From Hymenoscyphus infarciens (lineage: Eukaryota; Ascomycota; Leotiomycetes; Helotiales; Helotiaceae): a stretch of 64,000 nt of DNA. Below are positions 45,708 through 56,752 of this stretch, in pieces (position 1 is the first letter of the stretch; each line of letters opens with the position of its first letter). The stretch lies in NCBI GenBank assembly GCA_001414345.1, contig LLCB01000020.1, positions 248,001 through 312,000 of the forward strand. The letters are read 5' to 3'. Under the pieces are notes generated by a model. It did no database searches and was not told the DNA's origin. It saw only the letters and a program-made list of their open reading frames with translations. A program made the position numbers and the translations under genes.

Positions 45708-46375
45708 TTTTTGGTTTTGTTTTTGGTTTTTTGGGGAGGGATGAGAAAAGGTGGAGACTTCATGATGAGAGATGGTGGCGTGAGTTTGTATATACTGAGT
45801 CCTTTGGATGCCTTTCCGATTGGGAAAAAAGATGTGTATTTTTGGGGGGTTTCTGGAACTTTGGTGTTTTAGAGTGCTTTATCTTGTTTGAACCGGTTTT
45901 TGGTGTAGGAAGGAGTATAGATAGGGTTTTTAATTACGTCTTGTCGGGATGGATTCTTTTGACCTGTTTTTCGAGCGAGTACACTTTTTTTATTGGTCTA
46001 TTGGGGGCTAGTGTGTTGTGTTGTGTTGTGTTGTGTTCAGTTGAGTTGAGTTTTGAGGTTTCATTTGAAATAAAATGGAATCGTAACTCCATATATATAT
46101 ATATACTTGTTCATAACTGACTAACTGACTGACTAACTAACTGACTAACTGAATGACTAACTGACTAACTGACTGTTTTTTGAGAGAATATAGAGAACGG
46201 GGTTTAAAGTATGAAATGGAGAGTATGGGATGTGTTGGTGCCGCCCGGCCGGTAATAAGGTGCCCACCCTGGTTTGACGCTCTTATTTTAGTGGATGTGA
46301 GGTTCCTGGCGCAGCCGCGCAGAGACTTCTCTATAGACTCGCGTCGCGTATCCTACTTCCTACTTTGAAGGCTTC
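45708..46375. other. 3' flank, GT-rich spacer to island 2
   Basis: T- and G-rich on the plus strand with no supported gene. A (GTGTT)n stretch lies at about 46,013-46,038. A TGACTAAC array follows, and base composition then shifts to the AT-rich island at about 46,376. Confidence 0.55.
46117..46175. repeat. TGACTAAC/TGACTGAC tandem repeat
   Basis: The eight-base unit ACTGACTA repeats about seven times with single-base variants over 59 bp. No coding role. Confidence 0.9.
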
Positions 46376-47063
46376 CTCGCTAGATAGCAGTCAATAGGCT
46401 GTCTTGGAAATAGGATGTATTATATGACTTACTATAAATGAGATAAAAGGTCTATGTAAGAGAAACGGGCGTTGCTCTAGCAACACCTGACCTCCCACCC
46501 CACCTAGCAGCTACATCATAAGTCTAGATGTTATATAATAAGATAAAAAAGACTTTTTAGGTATATTTACTATTATTTACTATATAGTAGCTATTCTCTT
46601 ATATCTAATAACATTATTAAGCTTTATAACTATTCTATAAGTTAGGTATCGCTAATCCTCGGGTTTTATCTTATACTATAACTCCTTTAAGATAGTAATA
46701 AGGTCCTCCTAGGTAGTAGAAGCATGCTCTAACTTAGTAATCTCGTTCTTTATCTACCTCTATACCTTTTTAATACTCTAGTTTCCTTAGTAATCTCTCT
46801 ATAAGTCTTCCTCTAATAACGAAGGTGTCTAATAAGCTATCTATTAGATGTTTTCTACTTATAGTTTAGAATACGTTTTTTAGTACTAGAGGAGGCGTAT
46901 CTCTCCTCTATAATATAAAATAATAGATAAAAAAGTTATAGAAATAAAAGTAGTAGAGTAGAGCTTTAAGTACGTTATATAATTAGAGTAAAACCCTATT
47001 ATAAGGCTAGTGTTTTAGAAGAAAAGTCTACTCTAACGTTAGGTATTACTAGACTTGATATTA

Positions 47064-47501
47064 GAGCCTATTTAGCTCGTGTATATCTAGGATATATACT
47101 ACTAAAAATTAGAAGGTAATATATATATATATATACTAATTCTATATATATACTAGTATTTGATATATATATTTAAAAGTAATATAAATCCCTCGTTTAA
47201 CCTCGTATATCTTAGTATATATATAATTAGAATATATACTACTAAAAAAAGATTTAGACCTCTAGAGGTATAACTCTTTAAAACTTCATATATATATGTT
47301 TTCTTACTACTTCGTACTATTAAGACACCTATCTATACTATATACTAAGTGTATAAGGATATATACTACTAGCTAAACGTTCACTTAATATATTAAGAAA
47401 CAATTGATAATATATACTAACTTATACGAGATTACTATTTAGAACATCTCGTCAAAGATCTATATATATATTTAATTAATTTATGCGAGCTAAACAGGCT
47501 C
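47064..47501. mobile_element. Complete 438 bp MITE, Harbinger-like by TIR and 3-bp target duplication
   Basis: The left terminus GAGCCTATTTAGCTCG and the reverse complement of the right terminus (GAGCCTGTTTAGCTCG) match in 15 of 16 bases; the difference is a RIP-type G/A change. TTA flanks both ends directly (47061-47063 and 47502-47504), a 3-bp target-site duplication typical of PIF/Harbinger transposons. There is no coding capacity. Its left 170 bp match 8485-8700 in island 1. Confidence 0.8.
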
Positions 47502-48079
47502 TTAGAGTGAGTTATCCTCTGTATCTACTTATATATTTTTTTTGTACTTTTTGAATTTTTGAATTAGTTTGTCTCTGGGGTTTTTTCTACGTCGAGGTAT
47601 TCTAGTCTATAGGTTCTCGTGGGATTTTCGCTGATTACTACTATTTATAATTTATCTTATACTAGTCCACTAGGTAGCCTCTTATAGAGCTGGTATGACA
47701 AGGAAGGCTTTAGAGCACATTATTAGGTATTATAGTATAAGGTACTACTCTATAGTCTCTATACTTTATACGGCGTCCTTCTCTATTATATAGTCTAATT
47801 ATTAATTATTAGGAGAATTAGTCTAGTACTTTCTATGCTATCTTATATAATTAATAGGTTGTCTATAGACTATACTACTCTTTTTTAGTCCCTGGAATAA
47901 ATTCTTTAGCTTATTCGCCTATTTGATTTCTTAAGTGTAACTAAATTTTAAGGTTGAAGAGTGATTAGCTTACTCGATGATTTAATAGTTTGTCTGCAAC
48001 TCTCTGAAAGAATTCGCTTATGTGGCTATTAGTAGCTTACTCGCAATATAAGCATAAATTACTTAAGCCTTTAAGTATT

Positions 48080-48490
48080 ACTTAGATTAATATAAGTAGA
48101 GTAGAGTATATATAACGACTTTAGTAAGTAGAGTAGAGTAATTACTTAGATTACTTAGAGTAATACTCTAAGTAATATACTATAAATAGACAAATAGACT
48201 AAATTACGAAGTAATTATTCTTAAAGTTATTCTACTTACTCTCTAGTTCCTTATTCTTAGTCTTCTTATAGATTTAATACCTAATGTATTTAAGCTATAA
48301 TAAAGAAGTGACATAGCAAAAAGAGTGGAAATAAAGGCTCGCTTACCTCGCTTAAGCTCCTGGAACCTTAAAAACGCTACTCTAGTACTCCGGCCTAGTA
48401 TAGACCGATTTAGCTCGACTACTTAGAGTATTACTTAGAGTTACTTAGAGTAGTTTACTCTACTCTACTCTACTCTACTTATTTCTTATA
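48080..48490. repeat. (GAGTA)n-ended foldback, about 400 bp
   Basis: Left arm about 48,083-48,175 contains AAGTAGAGTAGAGTA, then TTACTTAGAGTAATACTCTAAG. The right arm, about 48,415-48,487, read in reverse complement, gives AAGTAGAGTAGAGTAGAGTA, then ACTCTAAGTAATACTCTAAG. The arms differ mostly in the number of GAGTA units. Confidence 0.6.
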
Positions 48491-49800
48491 CTACTTACTC
48501 GTATATAATACGTTAAGTTACTTAATAATTAATAGCTTACTTATATACTTCTCTTTTTAGTCTCTAATATATAATTCTTAGACTACTTATCTCTTTAGTA
48601 AAGTCTATTCTATCGAGTACGCTAGCATAGTACTAGCGTATAGAATTAGTAAGAATTTTAATATATTCACTCTTACTTAAGTATATCTACTACTATCTTC
48701 CTAAAAAGGATTAGTTCTACTTAAAAATATAAATTTATACTAAGACGCTAATAATATATAAAATTAGATATAAATAATAAATAAAGCTTATAATAATAAT
48801 AAATCGATAAGCTATATAAGATCAAATAAAGCGCTTAAAAAGTTAATTCAAAGCTTAAAAAGCTTAACTCTAAGGACTTTTTATAATTATATACTAAATC
48901 TATTTTTACCTTTATATATATCTACGCTTACTCCTGGTAGGTGGGCGTAGAAGGGTGTCCCTTCTACTAGAGAGTCCTAGAGGGGCTAGCTCCCCTAGAA
49001 AAGACATGAGTCTTATACTAATATATACGGAATATATCTAAAAGTTAGGAGATACTCTAAGGAGGCAAAATTAAGGTTATTGCCACTTTTTAAAGAAATA
49101 GATCTTTTCATCAGTTCTATCAGTGTATTAGGGACGTTTAAGTGACATAATAATATGTATTTATAAATATAAAAAGGTTTTGAAAAGCTTCTGGTAGAGT
49201 AAAAAGAAGGCTTTGGGGGTAAATTACGTAGTAGTGTGCTTAGCACGCCACGGGCCCCTACAAGCGTACTCGACAGAATAGAATAATCCGGTTCTTCAGA
49301 GACGGCAAAAAGGAACATTTATGTGTTCCGTACACCATGTGTAGAAAAGCATCTTTTCTGCGACACAACTATCAGGAAAATATTTGAAAAATCTAGACAG
49401 ATTTTCAATAGACTTATTAACAGTTGTACCAGTTTATAAATAATTTCAATTGTGAGGTGGTTTTGTAGTCCTAAGATGTCACGAAAAAAGAGTATAATTT
49501 GAAAGGGGTAAAAAGGGAAAGATTTTCCGTCCCCGAAGAGCTTGGGATTTACTAGATGCAAGTTCGTACTTAATAGAATGTGGAAGCTTAGGAATAATTG
49601 TGTTAGTGGTTTCAACTTTCAAGGCACAAGTGCTTCCTGTATGCATATTAGTCGAGCCAGTTTAGGCAAAAATTACGCAACTACTCACGTAGTATTCTAA
49701 GTTACTCAGAGTAGAGTAGAGTAGTATTTAAAGCCGGTTGAGTAGAGTGGAGTAGGCGGTCGCTACTCTCCCCTTTTCTATTCAATTCCTCCACTGAGAA

Positions 49801-50104
49801 ATAAATTGGTTGTAATTTACGAAGAGAAAGCACAAAGCGGGGGGTGGGGGTTTGAAATAACAATGGAGATGGCTTTCACAGAGGGATAGAAGTGAAGTGT
49901 CTCGTATTTGATATTCACATCGCGAAATTATTTTCCAAGCTGTGAGTCGTCTAAGCGAGTTGCAAACGGGGGTTGATGCAGCAGCCTTGGCACTTTTAAC
50001 TTCTGACTGAATAATCTTGGAAATTGAATCTGCTTTCAGACACGAGTACCTTTTTATTGCAGACTGGCACCTGTACTATAATTTCCCAAGTCATAGAACC
50101 AACA
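49801..50104. other. Right flank of island 2 and 3' end of the Hsp70-like gene
   Basis: Composition is normal again; a GGGGGGTGGGGG run lies at about 49,839-49,850. No gene in this stretch apart from the probable 3' UTR of the neighbouring minus-strand gene. Confidence 0.5.
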
Positions 50105-52364
50105 TTACTCATAGTCTACCTGGACCTTTGCTCTCCCTTTTTGCTGATCCTGCCAGTATATTATCCATTCCAATTCTCCTCCAGCAGCCTTCATGTCTAG
50201 GTGGTAATCAAGCTCACGATATGAATGACCGTCTTTGGAGGCTCTCTGTTCTAATTGGAAAAAGATGTTTTCATCAAAACTGCATTTGATATGGCAATGC
50301 TCCCGCGTATCTGTAATAGGTTAGGTACATTATTTTACTTCAAAAATTTATCAGCGGTAAAAAACTTACTAGCAATTTTCCTCGATGGTGGCTGTTTGAG
50401 ATCCGAAGACCATATTGTCTCGGTAATTTGGTTTAGGTTCCAAACTGTGCGGACTAGCCGCCTCCAGTCATACACTACTGGGTCAAGCTTGCTGACGCTT
50501 TGACCCTGTAAACAACCTTGTTAGCAGCATCACCAACTTCAGGCTCGGGTTTTCAACTTACACGTTTCAGATACCACTTGAACTGATCTTTGGCCATATC
50601 GTAACCCGTAAGTGTGTCCGTGAACTTATCTTCGGGCCAGTGCTTAGAGGGGTCAAAACGTGCCGAGTACTTAATTCCATAGCTTAACTTTGAGACAAAA
50701 TTGACGACTGTTTCTTGCTGAACACTTGTACTTAGACCTTTGATGACGGCACCGCGACTAATCACGCTCCAACTGTCTTGTATTAGAGATGATTGCGAAA
50801 CATAGTATGCGGGGTACTTACGCTCTCGTCGGTCTTTGTATGTTTGTTCCTGGAAAGGTTACTTTAAGCTGATTTAAGAGAAAGTTATTTTCTCCAAAGC
50901 CCCCCACCAAAAGGACAGCCTGGTTTGATTGATTAACTCGAGAAAATAAACTTCGATCGCGGTATTACCTTGGGAATCTTCTTGCATGCTTCTTGAACCT
51001 CATCAATTTGAATTCGTGTTAAATCCACAATCTTCCCAATCACAGGATGGAATATTTGTTTGATATGACCCCTGTATTCAGTTAGCACCTCATATTCCTT
51101 CACCCAGCTAGTTTGGCCTTTAGACATACGATGTGAGAGTGATTGTACTACTTGGTCGCTTTGAAAACATTCCTTTCTTTTTCGGTTTGTAACCAGGGAT
51201 GAACATTTCGAATTCCTCCGACGGAGTTCCTTGACCATCGTACTTTCGCTTAGCCCCGAACTCCCAATCATTTTCGAACATTCTTGACTTCGCCTCATCA
51301 GGTAGTTTGTCGTAATCGGAGCCGACGTAGGTTCGGATGACTTGATCGAACGCCTCATCTAAATACACAGCGCCACAAAGGTCACCTCCAATAGTTAGTA
51401 AAGATTCATTCACACTTTTAGTGGGAGGAACTACCTGTAGGCTCAGCACACATCTCAAGCTTGAGAGGATCAAAAGATAACACAGTATAACTGACAAGGT
51501 CCTGCTCTCATCAGCTTTAGCTCCCTGGTCGGCAGAGTGAGGGTTCACTGACGACGGTCCCGCCGCCAGCATCGCAAACTACAAATGTATCATTGACCTA
51601 GTATTTGGTCAGAGTTTATCTCCTTCAGGAAATGAAGAGCGTACCTTTAGATCAGGGTTCCACCTCATTCCGGACTCTCTCCAAGCAGCTAGGGCTGCTG
51701 CTTCGGGTTCTGTTACCATCTTGAAAGTGGTTTCTCCTCTTAGTCTGGGGGCAGTGATCCCCGCCTGGATTGCGGCTTTCTTGGTTAGATCTTCAGCGTG
51801 GTTATCCCAGTTTGCTGGTATCGTAACGACCACCCGGAATGTCATCTGGTCAACGGCCTCTTTTGTCAAGGCAAGCTCGATAGCTTCCACGGCATGTTTC
51901 CATAGGCAGCGAAGATAATCGGCGACAACATCAACAGGAGTCTTCCTGAGTGACTGTAGCATCCGCTTCGTTTCCATCACCCGGTCCCCTCCTTGTTCCA
52001 TGGCCGCATCCGAAAGAAGGAGTTTGAACCACTGGGCTTGCAGTTCATCAGTTGTCCCTACCATGTATCCCCATCTCTTGACATTTCCGTTGGGATGGTA
52101 ACTGATTCTTGATGGAACTTTGTCTGCTCCGTCGTTACGCGCGGTACCAGTTCCCACTTCCCATTTATGAATACACTCTATTTGATCTGGACTGGCAGCT
52201 TTCGACCACGTCCATGACACACCAGAGAAGCTGTAACAATATCAGCAATGTAAAACAACTTCTTTGGTAGCCAAGGTGACTTACGTTGTGCCAAAATCTA
52301 TACCAATTACCACATAATGTGCGGTCGCCGAGGTCAAGCGGAATTTTGATCCATAAGTTGACAT
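50105..52364 (-). CDS. Hsp70-like (Hsp12A-type) ATPase, ten exons
   Basis: Divergent actin-like ATPase of the Hsp70 superfamily, widely expanded in filamentous fungi. Minus-strand exons: 52364-52285, 52230-51645, 51597-51553, 51501-51435, 51385-51130, 51071-50969, 50919-50822, 50772-50562, 50505-50370, 50310-50105; frame holds throughout, 595 aa. Phosphate loop 1 is GIDFGTTFSGVSW, made by the first splice. VTIPANWDNHAED, VTEPEAAALAAW, phosphate loop 2 VCDAGGGTVDLVSY (two splices) and the adenosine motif LLVGGFGENNFL follow, then WSVISRGAVIKGL. There is no substrate-binding domain of the DnaK type after residue 490, only a short beta-like tail. Donors at 51552 (GTCAGT) and the GGAG acceptor at 51386 are non-consensus, but the family sequence fixes them. 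Client and role unknown; it starts 475 bp from a divergent GTPase gene. Confidence 0.9.
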
Positions 52365-52839
52365 TTCTAGTTCATTAAAAGTCCACGTTGGTAAACGAGC
52401 TTGGGTGAAGTTTGTGAAATATTTGGTCAGGAGAGGGTATTTTGTTGATTTGCGATGTATGGGGTAATGAAATTGTCAAAGCTGGGTCTGGATGAGGCTC
52501 TGGCCAAGCTCAACACTTGCACCTGCACACTAATTGAGGAAAAAGCAAAAAGCTGGAGATCTCCATCCGGCCAATGTATTTCGGGAAGATACAACGTCAA
52601 ATTTATCCAAGACCCGTCCAGCCGCTTTCTGTTTCTCGGTGAACTAAAATAGATATGGTGGTGGTGGCTGTTTCCAGCCTCCTTCCGCAAGGGTGGCACC
52701 CTAGACCCAGAGTCATTGTAGATCCAAATGAGTCAAAAGACAAAAGGAAGCTTTGTCCATGATCAAACCTCCCATCGGTTTCTTATTGAGATAATCATCA
52801 TCCTTGATAATAGAATACACCTTCAATCTATCGTTAAGA
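52365..52839. promoter_or_regulatory. Divergent promoter of the Hsp70-like and GTPase genes, 475 bp
   Basis: The only sequence between two start codons on opposite strands. It includes a CA/TG-rich stretch and one short frame (52,455-52,652) that I do not regard as a gene. The shared spacer suggests joint regulation. Confidence 0.45.
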
Positions 52840-53873
52840 ATGTCAAACTACCAGGAAAAAGAAGAAGTCGCCGCTCCCAAGGACGCAATACTTGTCATGG
52901 GATTGACCGGTGCGGGAAAAACCTACTTCATAAACCAGCTCACTCGCAAAAATCTCCCTGAAGGCCACCAATTGCGTGCATGTGAGTATCGGTGCCGAAA
53001 TGGAGTCTTCCTTTCGCTTACTAAGGAGTTATAGGTACGGAGAAATGCCAGATACTGGAAACCAGGATTGGCAATACAGAATTCATAGTGATGGATTGCC
53101 CTGGATTTGACGATACGACGCGAAGCGATTCGGAAATTCTCAAAGAAATCACCGAGCAACTTTCTGCCCTCCGGCTCCTGGGACACAAACTTAGGGGGAT
53201 TGTATACCTCCATCGTATCACGGATAATCGTATGCAAGGAACGGCAATGAGAAACCTCGATTTATTCCAGAAACTCGTCGGCGAAAATGCACTTTCGAAT
53301 GTTGTGTTCGCGACAACGATGTGGGGAAATGTGATAAATATATCCGAGGCAAACAGACGCGATAGCGAGCTCCGTGAAGTCTACTGGGGAGATATGATGA
53401 ACAAAGGATCCAGCGCAACGCGGTTTGACGGGACAACAGCTTCAGCTCAGGGGGTGGTCTCGATGCTACTTGGAAAACGGAACATCGTCCTCAAGGTGCA
53501 AGAACAGCTCGTTGACCACAAGATGTCGCTAAACCAAACGGCAGCAGGCGCCTTTCTCGAACCTACAGTCTTAGGGCAAGAAGTGCTTTACCGGAGGAGG
53601 GTAAGAGAATTGGAAAGCGAGCTTCAGTTTGAGAAGAACTCCAAGAAGCGACTTGCTGCGAAACGATCGATAAGACGAAACAACGAAGGCCTTGCGCAAA
53701 CCGACGAGGACAAGAAGGCACTGACTTCGAAACCAGGGGAGAAGATTGCGAGCAGATTAGAGGAGTGGAAGGTTGGGGGGAAAAGTGCTGCGTTGAAATC
53801 TGTTCAAGCACTTGCTGCAATATGCACCATCAGTTTTACCATTGCGGGCTTTGTTCTTGGAGCGGGGTTATGA
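52840..53873 (+). CDS. AIG1/GIMAP-like P-loop GTPase with C-terminal membrane tail
   Basis: Exons 52840-52981 and 53035-53873 give 326 aa; the splice makes RACTEKCQI. P-loop (G1) is GLTGAGKT at residues about 22-29. G3 is DCPGFDD after a strand IGNTEFIVM. The G4 position lies in NVVFATTMWG, a TTMW variant where classical GTPases have NKxD, as in other fungal members of this family. A Lys/Arg/Glu-rich coiled coil (RRRVRELESELQFEKNSKKR) precedes a basic stretch. The C-terminus (ALAAICTISFTIAGFVLGAGL, 21 residues with the final GL) is hydrophobic and would anchor the protein in a membrane. Animal and plant relatives act in immunity and organelle membranes; a role here is inference only. Confidence 0.88.
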
Positions 53874-54461
53874 AAGCCTAGATTTACTATTGTTGTAGGC
53901 GAATGTAAGCGAATTTTGTTTAATTTCTTCATGGTTTGCTCAGCCCAGTTGTCTTCGTATCTACTAGATTTTGAATGGAATTTCATTTTTTGTTTGAAAA
54001 TTACCCGATCTGGCTTTCAAAGAATCGAAGTTTCTAATTTACCCAAAGAAGGAACTTCAATGACCCACGGCCCACTTTCTTAAGCCTTAAACTTGGCGGC
54101 AGAATCCAGACATCCGAGGTAACATCGTTCAACAGCTCCTGCAGCCACTCAATATTAGTTTCCTTTTTTGTGAAGTGACACGAAATTCCTTCCATTATTA
54201 TTGGCCAAGATAGAGGGCTGGAATAGAAGAAGTCTGGATCTTGGGGCTGAAGATATTTGAGTAACTAAGATTGGGCGCCAAAATAGTTATGCATCCCTGT
54301 CTCACCAGCTTGAATGCCATTGTGTTTTTTCCGTCTCGCCTATCCGACTCTCCATTGCAACCATAATTTACTTGAAATTGAACCGCCTAACTCACAACAT
54401 ACATTAGTTATTCCCGAATCAATTCCAAATGGCACAATCGTTCGGAAGATAGAGCATCTCA
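53874..54461. other. Intergenic spacer between GTPase and coiled-coil gene
   Basis: No open frame of interest. Contains the GTPase 3' UTR and the promoter of the next gene, which is transcribed in the same direction. Confidence 0.5.
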
Positions 54462-55609
54462 ATGGAGCGAAAAAATTCTCGTCGACATCCACCGACGTCC
54501 GGCGAATCAAACACGATTGAGAAACCAAGCTTACCAAGAAAGGAGTCGGAAGGACAGCAGAGTCTCATGAACCGACGACCCATTCCAGGAGGTGCACCCT
54601 TAGTTGCACGAACAAGCAGAGTGAAAAAGGATGACTTGAGAGAGGCGTTGGAAGAGGCGTACGAGAAGATGGACGAAATGGAGATTACCATCAATGAACA
54701 GGTCGAAAAGCTCGGCTCATTGCATTCCACAGACCAGTTCAGACTGCCAGATGACAAAATAGAGAGGTCGGTAAACGAGCTGCGTGCCGATATTCGACAC
54801 TGGAGTAAACATTTCCAAGGCGTCCCTCAGAAGAACGCTTGGGCCTACATAATACAAGATCAATCATGTCCTTTCAGCAAAGTGTCCTTCGAATATGAAA
54901 GTTATCTGCGCGCGGATGATTTCGGGCCCCGGCTTCTTGTTCAGTCATACGTCTGGAAGTTTCTTTTGCAAATGGTATTTGGAAAGCTACTTTGGGCAGG
55001 TGGATCGTGTGAGGACGCCATAAAGGGAACCGAAGCTTTGAGAATTTTGAACTCCTTGGCGGGCAGTACGTACGAGTCCGAGTTGTGAAGAAAAAGATTC
55101 TAACAGAATGATTAGAGAATGCCCAAGATGAGAAAACCTACCATCATTGGCGAGCCCAAACGGCTAGATTAATGGAAAACCACTGGAAAGAGCACCCCCA
55201 ATGCATCGAAACAAGCCTCAAAAGCATCAGAAAAGAGATCGCAACACACATAAAGAGTTATGCAACATCAGGTGCCATTTTCAGTAACAAGGAAGGAGGC
55301 AAAGATAATCTCCAGACTATTATTGAAACGGCAGTCGCACTCGACCTCCATCTCTGGCAACAGAAAGCGAACTTTGAGTTTCTATACTGGTCACCACAAC
55401 CGTACCGACAACGAGAAGAACATATTTTTCACCCTGGCTGGATGAAAATTGACCGGTTTGTCGTACCCGAGGAGACCCTTCAGAGGAAAAAAGCCCGAGT
55501 GCACCTGTTTTGCGCCCCAGCTCTAGAAAAACAGGGAAGTACCGACGGAAACAACTATGATGAAAAGGTGATTATTTGCAAGGCCGTTGTAGATAGCGTA
55601 TTTTTTTAG
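54462..55609 (+). CDS. Unrecognised fungal protein with N-terminal coiled coil
   Basis: Exons 54462-55065 and 55116-55609 give 365 aa (GTACGT donor, TTAG acceptor; the splice makes LNSLAGKNAQDEKTYH). Residues 1-50 are basic and Ser/Pro-rich. About 52-85 are a heptad-like coiled coil (DDLREALEEAYEKMDEMEI). The rest is mostly helical: LPDDKIERSVNELRADIRHW, a hydrophobic patch VQSYVWKFLLQMVFGKLLW, then HHWRAQTARLMENHW and LDLHLWQQKANFEF. I recall similar unnamed proteins in Leotiomycetes, often near HET/NLR-type genes, but know no function. It is the third member of the Hsp70-like/GTPase cluster and co-directional with the GTPase. Confidence 0.75.
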
Positions 55610-56486
55610 TTTGCAGAATTGGAAGAGATTAACATGAACAATTTTGACTTCTCTGTTCGGTATATTTGCCAAATCCGGGTGGAGTGACAAGCCTTACATG
55701 GCACCTCTACAATACAGCTCTAGTAACACTAAACCTAAGTGCTGTGTTAGATACGAACCCTATCTTACCTCACCGAATCGTTCTGAAGAGGTCTAGAGAA
55801 ATGATGTACTAATTATTGTTGAGGGTGGTCGATAAATTATCTACGATTCCTTTTCGACGAGAAGAAATCAAGTATATGAAGAGGGCGAGGGGGGTGTTTA
55901 TACTTGAGAAATTCCGGGGCCTTGGATGCAGGTGTTAGATTTGAGGAAGGAGAGACGACCTCGACCTGGCCACCCCACCTCTCTTCTTCACTCAACTTCT
56001 TGGAAACATCTTGACACCCCGACTCTTCTCTAACTTCCATCAACCTCACCTCTCCTCGGCCGACCGACCGACCTCAAAAGCACTGACTTCAAAACGATAA
56101 GAATCGTAGCTTCTCTTGCTCTACTCGTACCGAGTTTGGTAAATAAAAGAGGGAAGGGGAGAGGTTGACCTCGTGTCGGGAGAGCTAAGGTTAAGTCATT
56201 CAACCAGGGAAGCAACGAGCTCTCAAACTCGACCTCGGCCTCGAGCCTTTTCGGGGGAACCAGTCATCAATGACTTTGCGCAACAGGTTTACTGAAAGGT
56301 AAATTGGTAAAGGAAGAAGTTTCGATGTGGTCTGCCTTCGTGAAATAGCTTCGCTTGACTATCTTTTTTTGCGATTATATAGAGATAAGTGAGACGGGAA
56401 ATCGAAAATGAGTACAAAGGCAAAGGCAAAGGTAAATACCCCTTCTCGCCTCAGTACCAAAAGTTCGCCCTAAATCTACTAAAAAA

Positions 56487-56597
56487 CAAATTAGCAAAAG
56501 AATAAATTGGCAAAAGAATAAATTGGCAAAAGAATAAATTGGCAAAAGAATAAATTGGCAAAAGAATAAATTGGCAAAAGAATAAATTGGCAAAAAA
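56487..56597. repeat. 16-bp tandem repeat, about six and a half copies
   Basis: The unit AAATTGGCAAAAGAAT is repeated with near-perfect identity; the first copy has TTAGC for TTGGC and the last runs into an A-run. High copy identity implies recent expansion. Confidence 0.9.
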
Positions 56598-56724
56598 ACT
56601 GTTCCTTCCTCTTACGAGGTGGCCTAGTCAAACACAGCATTACCTGGGTTATATTTTGGGCTATCAATCCTACACTGGTTTACACGTTAAGGCGCAGGCA
56701 CCCTTATCTTAAGATACTGGTGTT

Positions 56725-56752
56725 GCCTGTATGACCGTCAGGCCATACAGGC
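56725..56752. repeat. Short perfect hairpin
   Basis: GCCTGTATG and CATACAGGC are exact reverse complements around a 10-base loop. No T-run follows that would suggest a terminator, and no gene end lies near; role unknown. Confidence 0.6.

Larger units (their letters stand above)
46376..49800. other. AT-rich, RIP-like transposon graveyard (island 2)
   Basis: About 3.4 kb with the same TA/TTA/CTTA texture as island 1. Contents recognised are a complete short TIR element (47064-47501), a (GAGTA)n foldback (about 48,080-48,490) and a further (GAGTA)n tract at the right border (49,695-49,765). A segment at about 49,010-49,660 is clearly less AT-rich but has no recognisable gene. The rest could not be assigned. 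Confidence 0.8.
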
